DNA of 64,000 nt from a bacterium (GTDB lineage: Bacteria; Patescibacteriota; Gracilibacteria; UBA4473): positions 62,001-126,000 of the forward strand of contig JAACPJ010000002.1 in assembly GCA_009995455.1 (NCBI GenBank), given 5' to 3'. The notes beneath the pieces were generated by a model, which searched no databases, had not been told where the DNA came from, and was given only the letters and a program-made list of their open reading frames with translations. Every line of letters begins with the position of its first letter. Within the stretch, counting starts at the first letter, position 1. The position numbers were made by a program, and so were the translations under genes. This document shows positions 36,018-44,994 of this stretch, piece by piece.

Positions 36018-36046
36018 TTGTAGAAAAGTGGTTTTTGTGGTAAAAT
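36018..36046 (+). promoter_or_regulatory. Promoter of the 1354-aa gene
   Basis: TTGTAG, 17-base spacer, TAAAAT, with TGG before the -10; back to back with the gatB promoter. Confidence 0.7.
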
Positions 36047-36077
36047 ATTTAGATTTTTATTTATCGCGCCCAAGTCT

Positions 36078-39000
36078 ATGAAGTTCCTCTCTCAGTTTTC
36101 AAACACCAAGACCCGCTCAAAATATATTTATAATGCTGAATCACCTAGTGTTGATCCCGCGGAAGCGGCCCGACTCGCCTTAGCCGCCGAAAGTTCGGCC
36201 GAGCGAAACGAGATTTCGGCAGAACTAATAGAAGAAGCGATGGGTATTGCACGAGCGGTTGATGGAATTAACGTTGATGCCACAACTGGAGAATTTGTTC
36301 TGGCGGATCCTTTTACTGGAAGCAGCGAAGGCATAACAGTACGACTTCCAATAGGACTTATTGCAAATGCGGGTCTAGCCAGACAAGTGGTTGATCGATA
36401 CGTTTTTCTATCAAATAACGGGAATATCGATATCGACGGAGCTGATATTTATTATATGGCAGACGTGGATAATGATGATGAAACGGTTATAGACTCTGAA
36501 CGACTCGAAGCCATTTTATTTGATGATAATACGCCCCAAAATTTTTCAGAGTACCAAGACTTTGTCGCGAATCCTGTCGCTTTAGGCAACGTGGCGCCAG
36601 CGGTTGCGCCAGAACCAGAAGTTGAAATTGGCCCAGCGGTAGTGGCGGTTTCTCCGGGAGGTTTACCAATGGTTCAAGCCGAAGCGCCAGTCATGCTTCC
36701 GGCCGATGATCCCTTTCACCCAAATGAAGTGGCTCTTGCTCCGGGAATGGATACGGGCACTCCTCTGGACGCCAATGCAGCCGATTTATTACCGCCAGCG
36801 CCAGAAAGAGCCGAAGTAACCGCCGAGCAATTGATTGACCCAAGTTTTACCATTTCTGAAGCCGAAATTCAGTATTTAGCTCGACCCGAAATAGCCGAAA
36901 GACTGATTCTTTTTCCTGAAGAGAACGCCAACATTGCCGTACAATTAAGACAAGCTCTGATAAATGAATTTGGCGGAACCCTTACTGCCGACGACTATGA
37001 ACAGCTAACCGATGAAGTCATAATGTTATCGGAAGGCAGCAGACGCCCGACTCCAAGCGCGGCTGAAATACAGTCCAGACTTGAGGCCGCTATTATCGGT
37101 ACAACGGCCCCTGAAGCGGTAGAATCAGGGACTTTAAACGAATCACAAATTGCACAAATTACGACTATATTAGGTGCGGACGCGGAATCTTTTTTAGCCT
37201 CAAGACCCGCTAACGAAACCCCAACTGAAACCATGGCTTTAGTTCGAGCTTTGAGCGTATTAAAAGGTGCTGCCGCCGAAGTGGACGCACAACTAGATGA
37301 TATTCAGAACCAAATTGATAACATTGGCAATACGGTTATTACCGATGACCAATATGCTATGGGAATGAGTCTTAATGGTTTGCTAATGGGCCTAGAAGCC
37401 CAGCAAGTAAATTTAATGGGGACACAAGAAACCTTTCTTGAAGGGTACCAAGATTTACTCAGTGGTGAGGCCCTAGCAACCGATCGCTCTATCCGTAATT
37501 TACTCGACGCGGCACGAGCCGTTGATAGCGGTTTAACAATTTCGGCTCAAGCCCATGATGATGGAATTGAAGCCCAAGAAGCGACTCCAGAAGTATTAGC
37601 CCAACTACAACAGGCCAAAATATTTATTGACGCTTTTGCGCAATTTCGCCCTGGCAGCGATTTACCAACGCGAGCCTATCAACTGATTAACAACAACGAT
37701 TTAGCAAACACGACCGCCGTGGTTGAAGAAATGCTCGATGGAAGTGTTCGACACTGGTGGCATAACATGTGGGGCAATGAAACGTATCAAACCGCTCGAA
37801 CCGATCAAGGCTTAGAAGAGGCCCCAAGCCTAACCGCCGAAGCCATTATGACTGACCCGAGCGCTTTAGCTCAAGCACTTCGAGAAATTGAAGCGTTTGA
37901 AGCCGCTGAAGGCGTAATGCTGCAAACTACTCAAGCGGAATTGACCGCTGAAGGCGCAGAGCTTTCCGAAGGTGAAACGGCCATTGCCAATGATTTACAC
38001 GCCCAACTTTTTGATGAAAGTGGAAATTTTGACTTTAGCAGTTCAGCGGCAACTTCGGCCGAAACAGAAATCAATAATCTTATTGAACATTTACGAACGG
38101 TTGATCCTTTAGCGGTTGAAGCCGTTGAAGCACAAAAAGATGAACTTATTATGAGCCGAGCAACCAGTACGGTCTTTACGAATGTGATAAACTCGTATCT
38201 TGAAAACAATGGCTCTGAAGATTTAAGTCATTTAATGAGTGTGTACGAAGATATGACCGGAATCAGTAATGATTGGCGCGACTTATCAGATGAAACGCTC
38301 AATAGCGCGCGCGATGTAGCCTTATTTATTGGGGGATCTTTAATTCCTGTAGGGGCCATTGTGGGTTTTATGGCACGGGCTGGAAAAGCGGTTAACTTTG
38401 TGGCACGAGGCACTGCCGCCGTAGTCAGAACACCAGTGGACGAAGTTGCTCGAGTTGCGGCCGGGGGCGCAAACTTTATCGATGATGCGGCACGAATTGG
38501 AGCGGGATCACTCGATGATGTCGCCGAAAGAGTGGTTTTACGTTTAGATGATTTAGATGATATAACTCGTGGCACCCTAAATGAGCTTAAAAATTTACAA
38601 GGCCGAACTAGCTTAAGAGCGCAAGAAGCCTTTACCGCAAGACGATCTAGTATCGCTCGAACGTTAAATGTTGGCGATGATGCGATTGATGATTTATTAC
38701 GTCAACTAGATGAAGTACCTGGATTTGCCAGTGTTGCGCCGGTGGTTGCCGATGATCTCGGTTCTTTAGCCCTAAGATCGGCCGATGATATAGCCGTTCA
38801 TGCCGATGACGCCTTGCCAGTTATCAGACCGAGTGTGGTTGATGATGTGGTTATTCGTCCACCACAAGCCCTTGCTCGACCAGTATTAGGTTTAGGAGAT
38901 GATGCACTCCGTCTGGCCGATAATGTAACCCCGCAAAGCCTCAGTTTTGAAGTAGGGGGACGAACATTTACGCGTGGCGAACGGGTTCTTTACCAAACAG

Positions 39001-40142
39001 CAGATGGTCAAACCATTGAAAGATATATAGTCGGTCAGTCGGCTGATGGGGGCGTTATGTTACGTCACACACCGTTAGATGATGCCTTAATGAGTGCCGA
39101 TACTGCCGTTGATGATTTATACCGGGCTTCGCAAATGAGCGTGGTTCGACCTGATGCCTTGGCTCGAATTACTCGATTCGACGATATTCCAGTACCTCAA
39201 GTGGCTAGTGCGCTGTATGTACCACAAGGCTTTGTACCTCGAATTGTGGGAGGGACTGACACCTTACCGCCGCTAACAGTTGTTAGACCTCCAGCGGTTC
39301 CGGCGGCTAGAAACCTCCCTCCTCTGCGCGTAGTTGGGGAAGCTGACCGATTACCTTCCGTTATTCCAGCCGCTGTCGCCAGACCTTCTTTTGCGGCCAT
39401 GGTGGTTCCACCAGCGGTGCTCGGAAGCGTTGCTGCGGCCGAAATATCCTTGGATGACCCAGTTATTGTTCCAAGTGCCGCAGATACCACCATTCCAGAT
39501 CAAATTCGACCAGATTTAATTTCACCAAATTTAGAGGCTCCGTTTACGCTGCCTGACGTAACGGTTGAAGCCCCAGCACCTGAGCCAACTTTAGCGGAAC
39601 AAATCGAGGCGATCGGGTCTCACGAAATTCGAGCAAAAGCCAACGAAATTCGAGCCATCTTGGCCGAACACCAAAATTACACCCCCGGGGATTGGCAGAA
39701 TATTTCAAACGAAATCGCGCAATTATTTGAGCTTGAACTTACGACTGAAGAAGAACGAATCAGTTTTGGAAATCGAATTCAAGGCCAAGTACGAGACATT
39801 CTAGGGATTGATACGACTGTTGAAAATTTGAACGATGGTAAAATTGGTCGTGAAACCATGAGTCGTTTAGACACCGCTTTAATAAGCGTAAATCAAACTG
39901 AAATCACCAATCGAACCGACGCGCTTCAAACCTTTGAAGCCCAAGCGACTGGCGGTTGGCGTGCCAATAATCGGGCTATGGCTGAACTTTTTGGCATTAA
40001 TTTTGCCGAAGACGCGACCGACGCACAACTCATCACCTTTGGACGATCTATTCAAGCTTTTGCTGGTGGAACCGATGGCCAAATTGGACCTCGAACCATT
40101 GCCCGCTTGAAAGAACGTTTAGCTGCGCTTGATACCGCTTAA
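36078..40142 (+). CDS. Large Ala/Asp-rich protein with C-terminal peptidoglycan-binding-like repeats
   Basis: 1354 residues, no signal peptide. The N-terminal ~200 residues are acidic, followed by a Pro/Val/Ala linker (~175-255). A long helical region runs to about 740. A hydrophobic stretch at ~750-790 (FIGGSLIPVGAIVGFMARAG) could insert in a membrane. A central region carries many DD(A/V/I) runs, then a Pro-rich linker (~1070-1175). Two C-terminal repeats (~1185-1268 and ~1280-1353) each end in an NDGKIGRETMSRL or TDGQIGPRTIARL motif, the signature of PG_binding_1-like domains. The style resembles the other very large proteins of this window. A wall- or secretion-associated role is possible; function is unknown. 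Confidence 0.75.
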   Translation: MKFLSQFSNTKTRSKYIYNAESPSVDPAEAARLALAAESSAERNEISAELIEEAMGIARAVDGINVDATTGEFVLADPFTGSSEGITVRLPIGLIANAGLARQVVDRYVFLSNNGNIDIDGADIYYMADVDNDDETVIDSERLEAILFDDNTPQNFSEYQDFVANPVALGNVAPAVAPEPEVEIGPAVVAVSPGGLPMVQAEAPVMLPADDPFHPNEVALAPGMDTGTPLDANAADLLPPAPERAEVTAEQLIDPSFTISEAEIQYLARPEIAERLILFPEENANIAVQLRQALINEFGGTLTADDYEQLTDEVIMLSEGSRRPTPSAAEIQSRLEAAIIGTTAPEAVESGTLNESQIAQITTILGADAESFLASRPANETPTETMALVRALSVLKGAAAEVDAQLDDIQNQIDNIGNTVITDDQYAMGMSLNGLLMGLEAQQVNLMGTQETFLEGYQDLLSGEALATDRSIRNLLDAARAVDSGLTISAQAHDDGIEAQEATPEVLAQLQQAKIFIDAFAQFRPGSDLPTRAYQLINNNDLANTTAVVEEMLDGSVRHWWHNMWGNETYQTARTDQGLEEAPSLTAEAIMTDPSALAQALREIEAFEAAEGVMLQTTQAELTAEGAELSEGETAIANDLHAQLFDESGNFDFSSSAATSAETEINNLIEHLRTVDPLAVEAVEAQKDELIMSRATSTVFTNVINSYLENNGSEDLSHLMSVYEDMTGISNDWRDLSDETLNSARDVALFIGGSLIPVGAIVGFMARAGKAVNFVARGTAAVVRTPVDEVARVAAGGANFIDDAARIGAGSLDDVAERVVLRLDDLDDITRGTLNELKNLQGRTSLRAQEAFTARRSSIARTLNVGDDAIDDLLRQLDEVPGFASVAPVVADDLGSLALRSADDIAVHADDALPVIRPSVVDDVVIRPPQALARPVLGLGDDALRLADNVTPQSLSFEVGGRTFTRGERVLYQTADGQTIERYIVGQSADGGVMLRHTPLDDALMSADTAVDDLYRASQMSVVRPDALARITRFDDIPVPQVASALYVPQGFVPRIVGGTDTLPPLTVVRPPAVPAARNLPPLRVVGEADRLPSVIPAAVARPSFAAMVVPPAVLGSVAAAEISLDDPVIVPSAADTTIPDQIRPDLISPNLEAPFTLPDVTVEAPAPEPTLAEQIEAIGSHEIRAKANEIRAILAEHQNYTPGDWQNISNEIAQLFELELTTEEERISFGNRIQGQVRDILGIDTTVENLNDGKIGRETMSRLDTALISVNQTEITNRTDALQTFEAQATGGWRANNRAMAELFGINFAEDATDAQLITFGRSIQAFAGGTDGQIGPRTIARLKERLAALDTA

Positions 40143-40176
40143 AATTAATTTTTAACCCAATAAGTCTTTATTTGCT

Positions 40177-40205
40177 TTGACCCATAGGCAAGGGGTTTTT
40201 AGAAT
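40177..40205 (+). promoter_or_regulatory. pgk promoter
   Basis: TTGACC, 17-base spacer, TAGAAT. The leader to the ATG at 40239 is pyrimidine-rich, with a CCTCCCCCCTC run. Confidence 0.65.
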
Positions 40206-40238
40206 AACCGCGATTTCATTTATTCCTCCCCCCTCTTC

Positions 40239-41399
40239 ATGGAAACGCAAAAACTTACGGCCGGGCACGTTAAAGACAAAATAGTCGCGATTCGAGTCGA
40301 CTTTAATGTCCCGCTTAAAAACGGAAAAGTCTCTGAAAACACGCGTATTGTAGAATCAATTCCCACCCTTAAGTTCTTACTAGAAAGTGGTGCTAAAAGA
40401 ATTCATATTTTATCGCATTTAGGCCGCCCAAAAGGAATTAACGATCCGCAACTTTCACTCGCATTGGTGCAACCAGAGCTAGAAAAACAACTCGGACAGA
40501 CGGTTGAGTTTCGAGGTGATTTCACTCCAGGTGAAGGGCGAATTCAGTTACATGAAAACGTACGTTTTTATGATGGAGAAAAGAAAAACGATCCCCAGTT
40601 TATTCAATCTTTACTGGGCCTAGGAGCCGAAGTTTTTGTGAATGATGGCTTTGCGGTTTCACACCGTGGTCACGCTTCGGTGATTGGTTTAGCCAGTTAT
40701 TTACCGGCTTACCCGGGTTTTTTACTGCAAAAAGAAATCGACCATTTAACGCCTTTTTTATCCAACAAAAAAATGGCTGGGTTAACCGTTGTGGTTGGCG
40801 GCGCTAAAATTGAAACAAAAGTTAAAGTGCTCGAACATTTTTCTAAAACCGCTGAAAACATTCTTATCGGCGGCGCGCTGGCGAACACTTTTTTAGCCGC
40901 TAAAGGTTTTAACGTTGGGGGGAGTTTTTACGAAGAGGATCAATTAGAAGTGGCTCGGCGTATTATCGCCGCTGCTGAAAAAAACAATACCGTTATTCAT
41001 TTGCCCGTTGATGTGGTTTGTGGGGACACTATGGAAAGCGAAGAAACTTCCACCACTACTATAGAAAAGGTCGAAGGCGATATGAAAATTTTTGATATTG
41101 GACCAAAGAGTATTAAAAACTACCAAGACGTTTTAAATCAAAGCCAAACTATTATTTGGAATGGCCCACTCGGTTGTTTTGAATACCCGGCTTTTGCCGC
41201 TGGAACCAAACAAATTTTAAAAACTATTGCCGCCTTAAAATCGAGTCAAACCATTCTCGGTGGAGGCGACACGCTTGATGCACTTAAGAAATTTGGCGTT
41301 AACAAATCAGCTTTCACCCATGTTTCAACGGGTGGTGGCGCTATGCTCGAATTTTTGGAAGGCAAAGAACTTCCAGGAATTGAAGTTTTAAAATCTTAA
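40239..41399 (+). CDS. pgk: Phosphoglycerate kinase
   Basis: 386 residues. RVDFNVPLKNGKVSENTRI near residue 21 and HLGRPKG near residue 60 bind 3-phosphoglycerate. FVNDGFAVSHRGHAS, GGAKIETK and the C-terminal GGGDTLDAL and STGGGAMLEFLEG loops form the nucleotide side. The enzyme makes ATP from 1,3-bisphosphoglycerate in glycolysis. It is slightly shorter than the ~395-residue norm, without loss of a motif. It is 13 bases upstream of ppaC, a likely operon. Confidence 0.97.
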   Translation: METQKLTAGHVKDKIVAIRVDFNVPLKNGKVSENTRIVESIPTLKFLLESGAKRIHILSHLGRPKGINDPQLSLALVQPELEKQLGQTVEFRGDFTPGEGRIQLHENVRFYDGEKKNDPQFIQSLLGLGAEVFVNDGFAVSHRGHASVIGLASYLPAYPGFLLQKEIDHLTPFLSNKKMAGLTVVVGGAKIETKVKVLEHFSKTAENILIGGALANTFLAAKGFNVGGSFYEEDQLEVARRIIAAAEKNNTVIHLPVDVVCGDTMESEETSTTTIEKVEGDMKIFDIGPKSIKNYQDVLNQSQTIIWNGPLGCFEYPAFAAGTKQILKTIAALKSSQTILGGGDTLDALKKFGVNKSAFTHVSTGGGAMLEFLEGKELPGIEVLKS

Positions 41400-41412
41400 T
41401 TAAAAAAGAATC

Positions 41413-42333
41413 ATGATTAAAGTATTTGGACACTACTCACCCGACACCGATTGTACTGGCAGCGCCATTATCGCCGCTTGGTATTACAGTGAAATTTTAG
41501 GGAAACACGCTGCGCCTTACCTATTGGGTGAACTTAACCCTGAAACGAAGTTTGTTTTGGATTACTGGAAAGTACCAGCCCTACCAATACTAGAAGACGT
41601 TGAAGCGGATGACGAAGTCGTGATTGTGGATACCAACAATGCCGAAGAATTAGTGGCCAACCTTGGCAATGCACAAATTTTACAAATCATTGATCACCAT
41701 CGTTTAATGGGCAATATCACTACGGCTTACGTCGTCGATACCACTATTAAACCGCTCGCTTCAACGGCGAGTGTACTATTAAGTCTTATGTCAGATTCAG
41801 ACCGAGAACAAATGCCCGAAGCGATTAAAGGTTTGATGCTTTCGTGTATTTTATCTGACACACTTGAGTTCCGGAGCCCAACCACGACGGATTATGACCG
41901 AGCGATTGCCGAAGAACTCGCGGCCGAACTTAATTTGGATATGCCCCAGTACGCCGCCCAAATGTTTGAAGCTAAATCAGATGTATCAGATTACAGCGCT
42001 AAAGAACTCGTAAAAATGGATAGCAAAATCGCTGAGTTTAATGGCAAAAAATATCGAGTGGGCGTGCTTGAAACCGCGAGCCCTAAAGTTATTTTAGAGC
42101 GTAAAACTGAACTTATGGAAGCCCAAATTGAGGTTTGTAAAGAAGAAGGTTTAGCCGAAGCGTTTTTATTCATCATTGATATTTTAAATGAAGAAGCCAC
42201 ACTGCTAGTACCAAACACGGCCACTCAACTAATGGCCGAGAAATCTTTTAACATAGAAGTTGCCGGCGACACCGTGGTATTGCCGGGAATTGTGAGCCGA
42301 AAAAAACAAATTATTCCTCAGTTACAGGTTTAA
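41413..42333 (+). CDS. ppaC: Manganese-dependent inorganic pyrophosphatase (DHH family)
   Basis: 306 residues, the usual size. Metal ligands are visible in GHYSPDTD (H7, D11, D13), VDTNN and IDHHR; PLASTASVL follows. The DHHA2 domain ends with the phosphate-binding SRKKQIIP. It hydrolyses pyrophosphate from biosynthesis. It is cotranscribed with pgk and terminated at 42356-42389. Confidence 0.95.
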   Translation: MIKVFGHYSPDTDCTGSAIIAAWYYSEILGKHAAPYLLGELNPETKFVLDYWKVPALPILEDVEADDEVVIVDTNNAEELVANLGNAQILQIIDHHRLMGNITTAYVVDTTIKPLASTASVLLSLMSDSDREQMPEAIKGLMLSCILSDTLEFRSPTTTDYDRAIAEELAAELNLDMPQYAAQMFEAKSDVSDYSAKELVKMDSKIAEFNGKKYRVGVLETASPKVILERKTELMEAQIEVCKEEGLAEAFLFIIDILNEEATLLVPNTATQLMAEKSFNIEVAGDTVVLPGIVSRKKQIIPQLQV

Positions 42334-42355
42334 TTTTTTAAAACCGATAAGACTA

Positions 42356-42389
42356 TAAAACGCTTCATCAAAAGATTGAGCGTTTTTTT
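42356..42389 (+). terminator. Terminator of pgk-ppaC
   Basis: AAAACGCT / AGCGTTTT stem with seven T. Confidence 0.8.
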
Positions 42390-42390
42390 A

Positions 42391-43284
42391 CTATTCCCCC
42401 CAACCCAGTTTATTACGCAGGGTTCTAAAGTAATGCGACTTTTTAAGCCGAATGAATTTAGCCGTTCTGGTGGCTCGTTGCAGCGTGATTTCGTCGGTTG
42501 ATTTAAGAGAAAAATGAATCTGTCCATCAATCGTCATCGAAATCGTGTCGACTCGGGCGTCAAAGTTCAGGTGCATCAAACTGTCCCCGGGTAACACAAT
42601 CGGTCGATGGGTTAATTTATGCGGTGCGACCGGCGTAATCGAAACACATTCTAACCGAGGCGACATAATCGGGCCTCCGGCACTCATGCTGTAAGCCGTT
42701 GACCCCGTTGGAGTCGAAAAAATCAAACCATCACTCCTATAGGTCGACAAATAACGACGATTAATTTTAACATTAAAGTTAGTAAGCCTGGCCTGACCAC
42801 CATGGCCAAAAACGATTTCATTTAAACCATAGGCTCGGTAAACTTTTTGTTTTTTCCCAGCTTCGTTTTTTCTTTGCACAAACGCTTTAATCAACATTCT
42901 TTCATCAACAGTAAACTCACCAGCAAAAATTTTTGGTAAAGCGTCTAATGCATTATGAGGCGTGACTTCAGATAAAAATCCAAGCGTCCCAAAATTCACG
43001 CCTAGAAATAAGCCGTCATTTTTTTGCAGCGTTCGCATCATCTTCAGCAAGGTTCCATCGCCGCCAATCCCAATTTTTAAATCGTAACTTTTTTCGTCAT
43101 CAATTAAAGGGACCGCGTTTCTCAGCATAGAGACGGTGCGCACATCACCGTGAATGTGCGCGACGCCTTGCTGATGAAAAAACCGCAACATATCGCGCAT
43201 AAAGCCCGCCTCTGCTTTTTCTTTTGCCGGTTTGTGGTGGCAATAGATCGCGACTGATTTGAATTTTGGAACGGCTACTTTCAT
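42391..43284 (-). CDS. nadK: NAD kinase
   Basis: 297 residues from the ATG at 43284. A start 27 codons upstream is in frame but lies inside yggS and adds residues without NAD-kinase character, so the internal ATG is preferred. Motifs: GGDGTLLKMMR, VNFGTLGFLSEV, LNEIVFGHG, SDGLIFSTPTGSTAYSMSAGGPI and the C-terminal hydrophobic core with TIDGQ. It phosphorylates NAD to NADP. The gene starts 28 bases after yggS ends and is probably cotranscribed with it. Confidence 0.94.
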   Translation of the reverse strand: MKVAVPKFKSVAIYCHHKPAKEKAEAGFMRDMLRFFHQQGVAHIHGDVRTVSMLRNAVPLIDDEKSYDLKIGIGGDGTLLKMMRTLQKNDGLFLGVNFGTLGFLSEVTPHNALDALPKIFAGEFTVDERMLIKAFVQRKNEAGKKQKVYRAYGLNEIVFGHGGQARLTNFNVKINRRYLSTYRSDGLIFSTPTGSTAYSMSAGGPIMSPRLECVSITPVAPHKLTHRPIVLPGDSLMHLNFDARVDTISMTIDGQIHFSLKSTDEITLQRATRTAKFIRLKKSHYFRTLRNKLGWGE

Positions 43285-43312
43285 TCGCGTATGCTTATAA
43301 CAGATTTGAGGG

Positions 43313-43957
43313 CTAAACGTCAAAAGGTTCGGCCACAATCCCCTTTCCAACCCGGACGATATCAATGCCAGCGTCTAAAGCGATTTGATAGTCTCGACTC
43401 GTGCCAGCAGAAGTTAAGCCCTGTGGAATAAACTTATTTCGAAGTTTAATGAGGCTCTCAAATTCTTGTCGTTTTTGGCTTTCGGTAAATTCGCCCCAGC
43501 CCATACTCGATACACCAACAACCGCCAAATTTTTCAGTGGGGCTAAAGCCTGCAAAAAATCAGGTAAATCAATCGGCGCAATCCCCTCTTTGGCAGGATC
43601 TGCCGCCACATTAACTTGGATAAAAACTTTTAATTTTGAATAACTATTTTGTTCAATAATTTTGTTTAATTTCTCTGCATGTTTTAATAAAGCTAAACTA
43701 TGAATCGTTTCACAATGCGCCGCAATTACGGGCAACTGCCGTGATTGTAAACGCCCAATAAAATGAGTCTCACTTCGCTCTAAACTTTTTTCTTCTAAGG
43801 ACTTAACCCGATTTTCTCCCCAACCATAAATACACGATTCATTTCTGAGCGCGGCTATAATTTTTTCGGTTTCTCCTTTGCCCCAGTATTTAGTCACTAC
43901 TAACAATTTTGCATTCGCTTTTTCTACAGCCGCTAAAACATCCAGATTGATTTTCAT
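43313..43957 (-). CDS. YggS-type PLP homeostasis protein
   Basis: 214 residues, a little short for the family. LLVVTKYW contains the PLP-binding Lys (K23). GENRVKSL, HFIGRLQSRQ, VNVAADPAKEG and the phosphate-loop region AGTSRDYQIALDAGIDIVRVGKGI follow in order. It is a PLP-binding TIM-barrel protein that controls PLP and amino-acid pools. The GENRVK and SRDYQIA motifs are intact. Confidence 0.9.
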   Translation of the reverse strand: MKINLDVLAAVEKANAKLLVVTKYWGKGETEKIIAALRNESCIYGWGENRVKSLEEKSLERSETHFIGRLQSRQLPVIAAHCETIHSLALLKHAEKLNKIIEQNSYSKLKVFIQVNVAADPAKEGIAPIDLPDFLQALAPLKNLAVVGVSSMGWGEFTESQKRQEFESLIKLRNKFIPQGLTSAGTSRDYQIALDAGIDIVRVGKGIVAEPFDV

Positions 43958-44045
43958 AAGTACCGCTATGCTACGAAAATTTATTAAATGAGCTATGTCT
44001 TAACTAAGTTTTGGAATTGGTCTCAATACCTTTAATATAAAGTCG

Positions 44046-44933
44046 ATGAAGAAAAAAATTATGTTTTTTGGAACCCCAGAAATTGCCGTTCCAAGCCTAC
44101 AAGCTATTGCCCAACTAAACGAGTACGAAATTGTGGGCGTGGGCGTTTTTCCAGACCGGAAAGTGGGACGAAAACAAATTCTAACCCCCTGCCCCGTAAA
44201 AGTGGCCGCCCTCAAATTAAAACTCCCAATTTTTGAAATTGATTCTAAAGCAGAACTTAAAGCCTTATTTAAAAACGTTGAATGTGATTTAGCAATTGTG
44301 ATTGCCTTTGGCCTTATATTCCCAAAATCAGTTTTAGAAACGCCTCCCTTGGGCGTGGTCAACGTTCACTTCTCGCTTTTGCCTAAGTACCGCGGAGCTT
44401 CACCGGTCCAGACCGCTATTTTAGACGGCCTCACAGAAAGCGGAATTACTTGGCAGCGCATGGTAAAAGCCTTAGATGCCGGAGATGTTTTATGGCAAAC
44501 AACCCATAACATTGAACACCAAAATACGGTTCAGATCTGGCAAAATTTTTCACATTTCACGGCCCAAGCGTTCCCAGAATTTTTGGCGGCTTACACGCAA
44601 AGTAAAATAAAACCCACCGTGCAAATAGAAGAGTCCGCCAGCTTTTGTGGCAAGTTTGAGAAAACAGATGGTCATTTGAATTACAAAGAACTTGAAGCGG
44701 CAAAAATTTACAACACTTGGCGCGCCTTTTCCCCTTGGCCAGGGGTAAATTTAAAAACCAAAAACGGGCTGATTAAATTAATTGATATTTCTTTAACCCC
44801 GGAAGAAATAACTGTGCCCATTGTTTGCGCTAATAACACAAAACTTTGGATCAACACCGTTCAAATTCCTGGTAAAACGCCGCAAAATTTCAAGGAAATA
44901 TTAGAGCGTGACCCGCAATTTTTAGAGATTTAA
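44046..44933 (+). CDS. fmt: Methionyl-tRNA formyltransferase
   Basis: 295 residues. FGTPEIAVPSL at the N-terminus; VHFSLLPKYRGASPVQ with the formyl-transfer His; an ITWQRMVKALDAGDVL segment; the OB-like C-terminal domain begins about residue 205 (WRAFSPWPGV). It formylates initiator Met-tRNA. The expected Asn of the NxH motif precedes the His (VVNVH). No def gene lies next to it. Confidence 0.94.
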   Translation: MKKKIMFFGTPEIAVPSLQAIAQLNEYEIVGVGVFPDRKVGRKQILTPCPVKVAALKLKLPIFEIDSKAELKALFKNVECDLAIVIAFGLIFPKSVLETPPLGVVNVHFSLLPKYRGASPVQTAILDGLTESGITWQRMVKALDAGDVLWQTTHNIEHQNTVQIWQNFSHFTAQAFPEFLAAYTQSKIKPTVQIEESASFCGKFEKTDGHLNYKELEAAKIYNTWRAFSPWPGVNLKTKNGLIKLIDISLTPEEITVPIVCANNTKLWINTVQIPGKTPQNFKEILERDPQFLEI

Positions 44934-44994
44934 AAACTTTCTGTATTAGATTCGTATTTTAGTTTAAACTTTTGCTGAAAATAACCTCTTTCTA

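Noticed and set aside
43285-43365. Upstream start for NAD kinase
   Set aside because: It lies within yggS and adds residues with no NAD-kinase character; the ATG at 43284 fits better.
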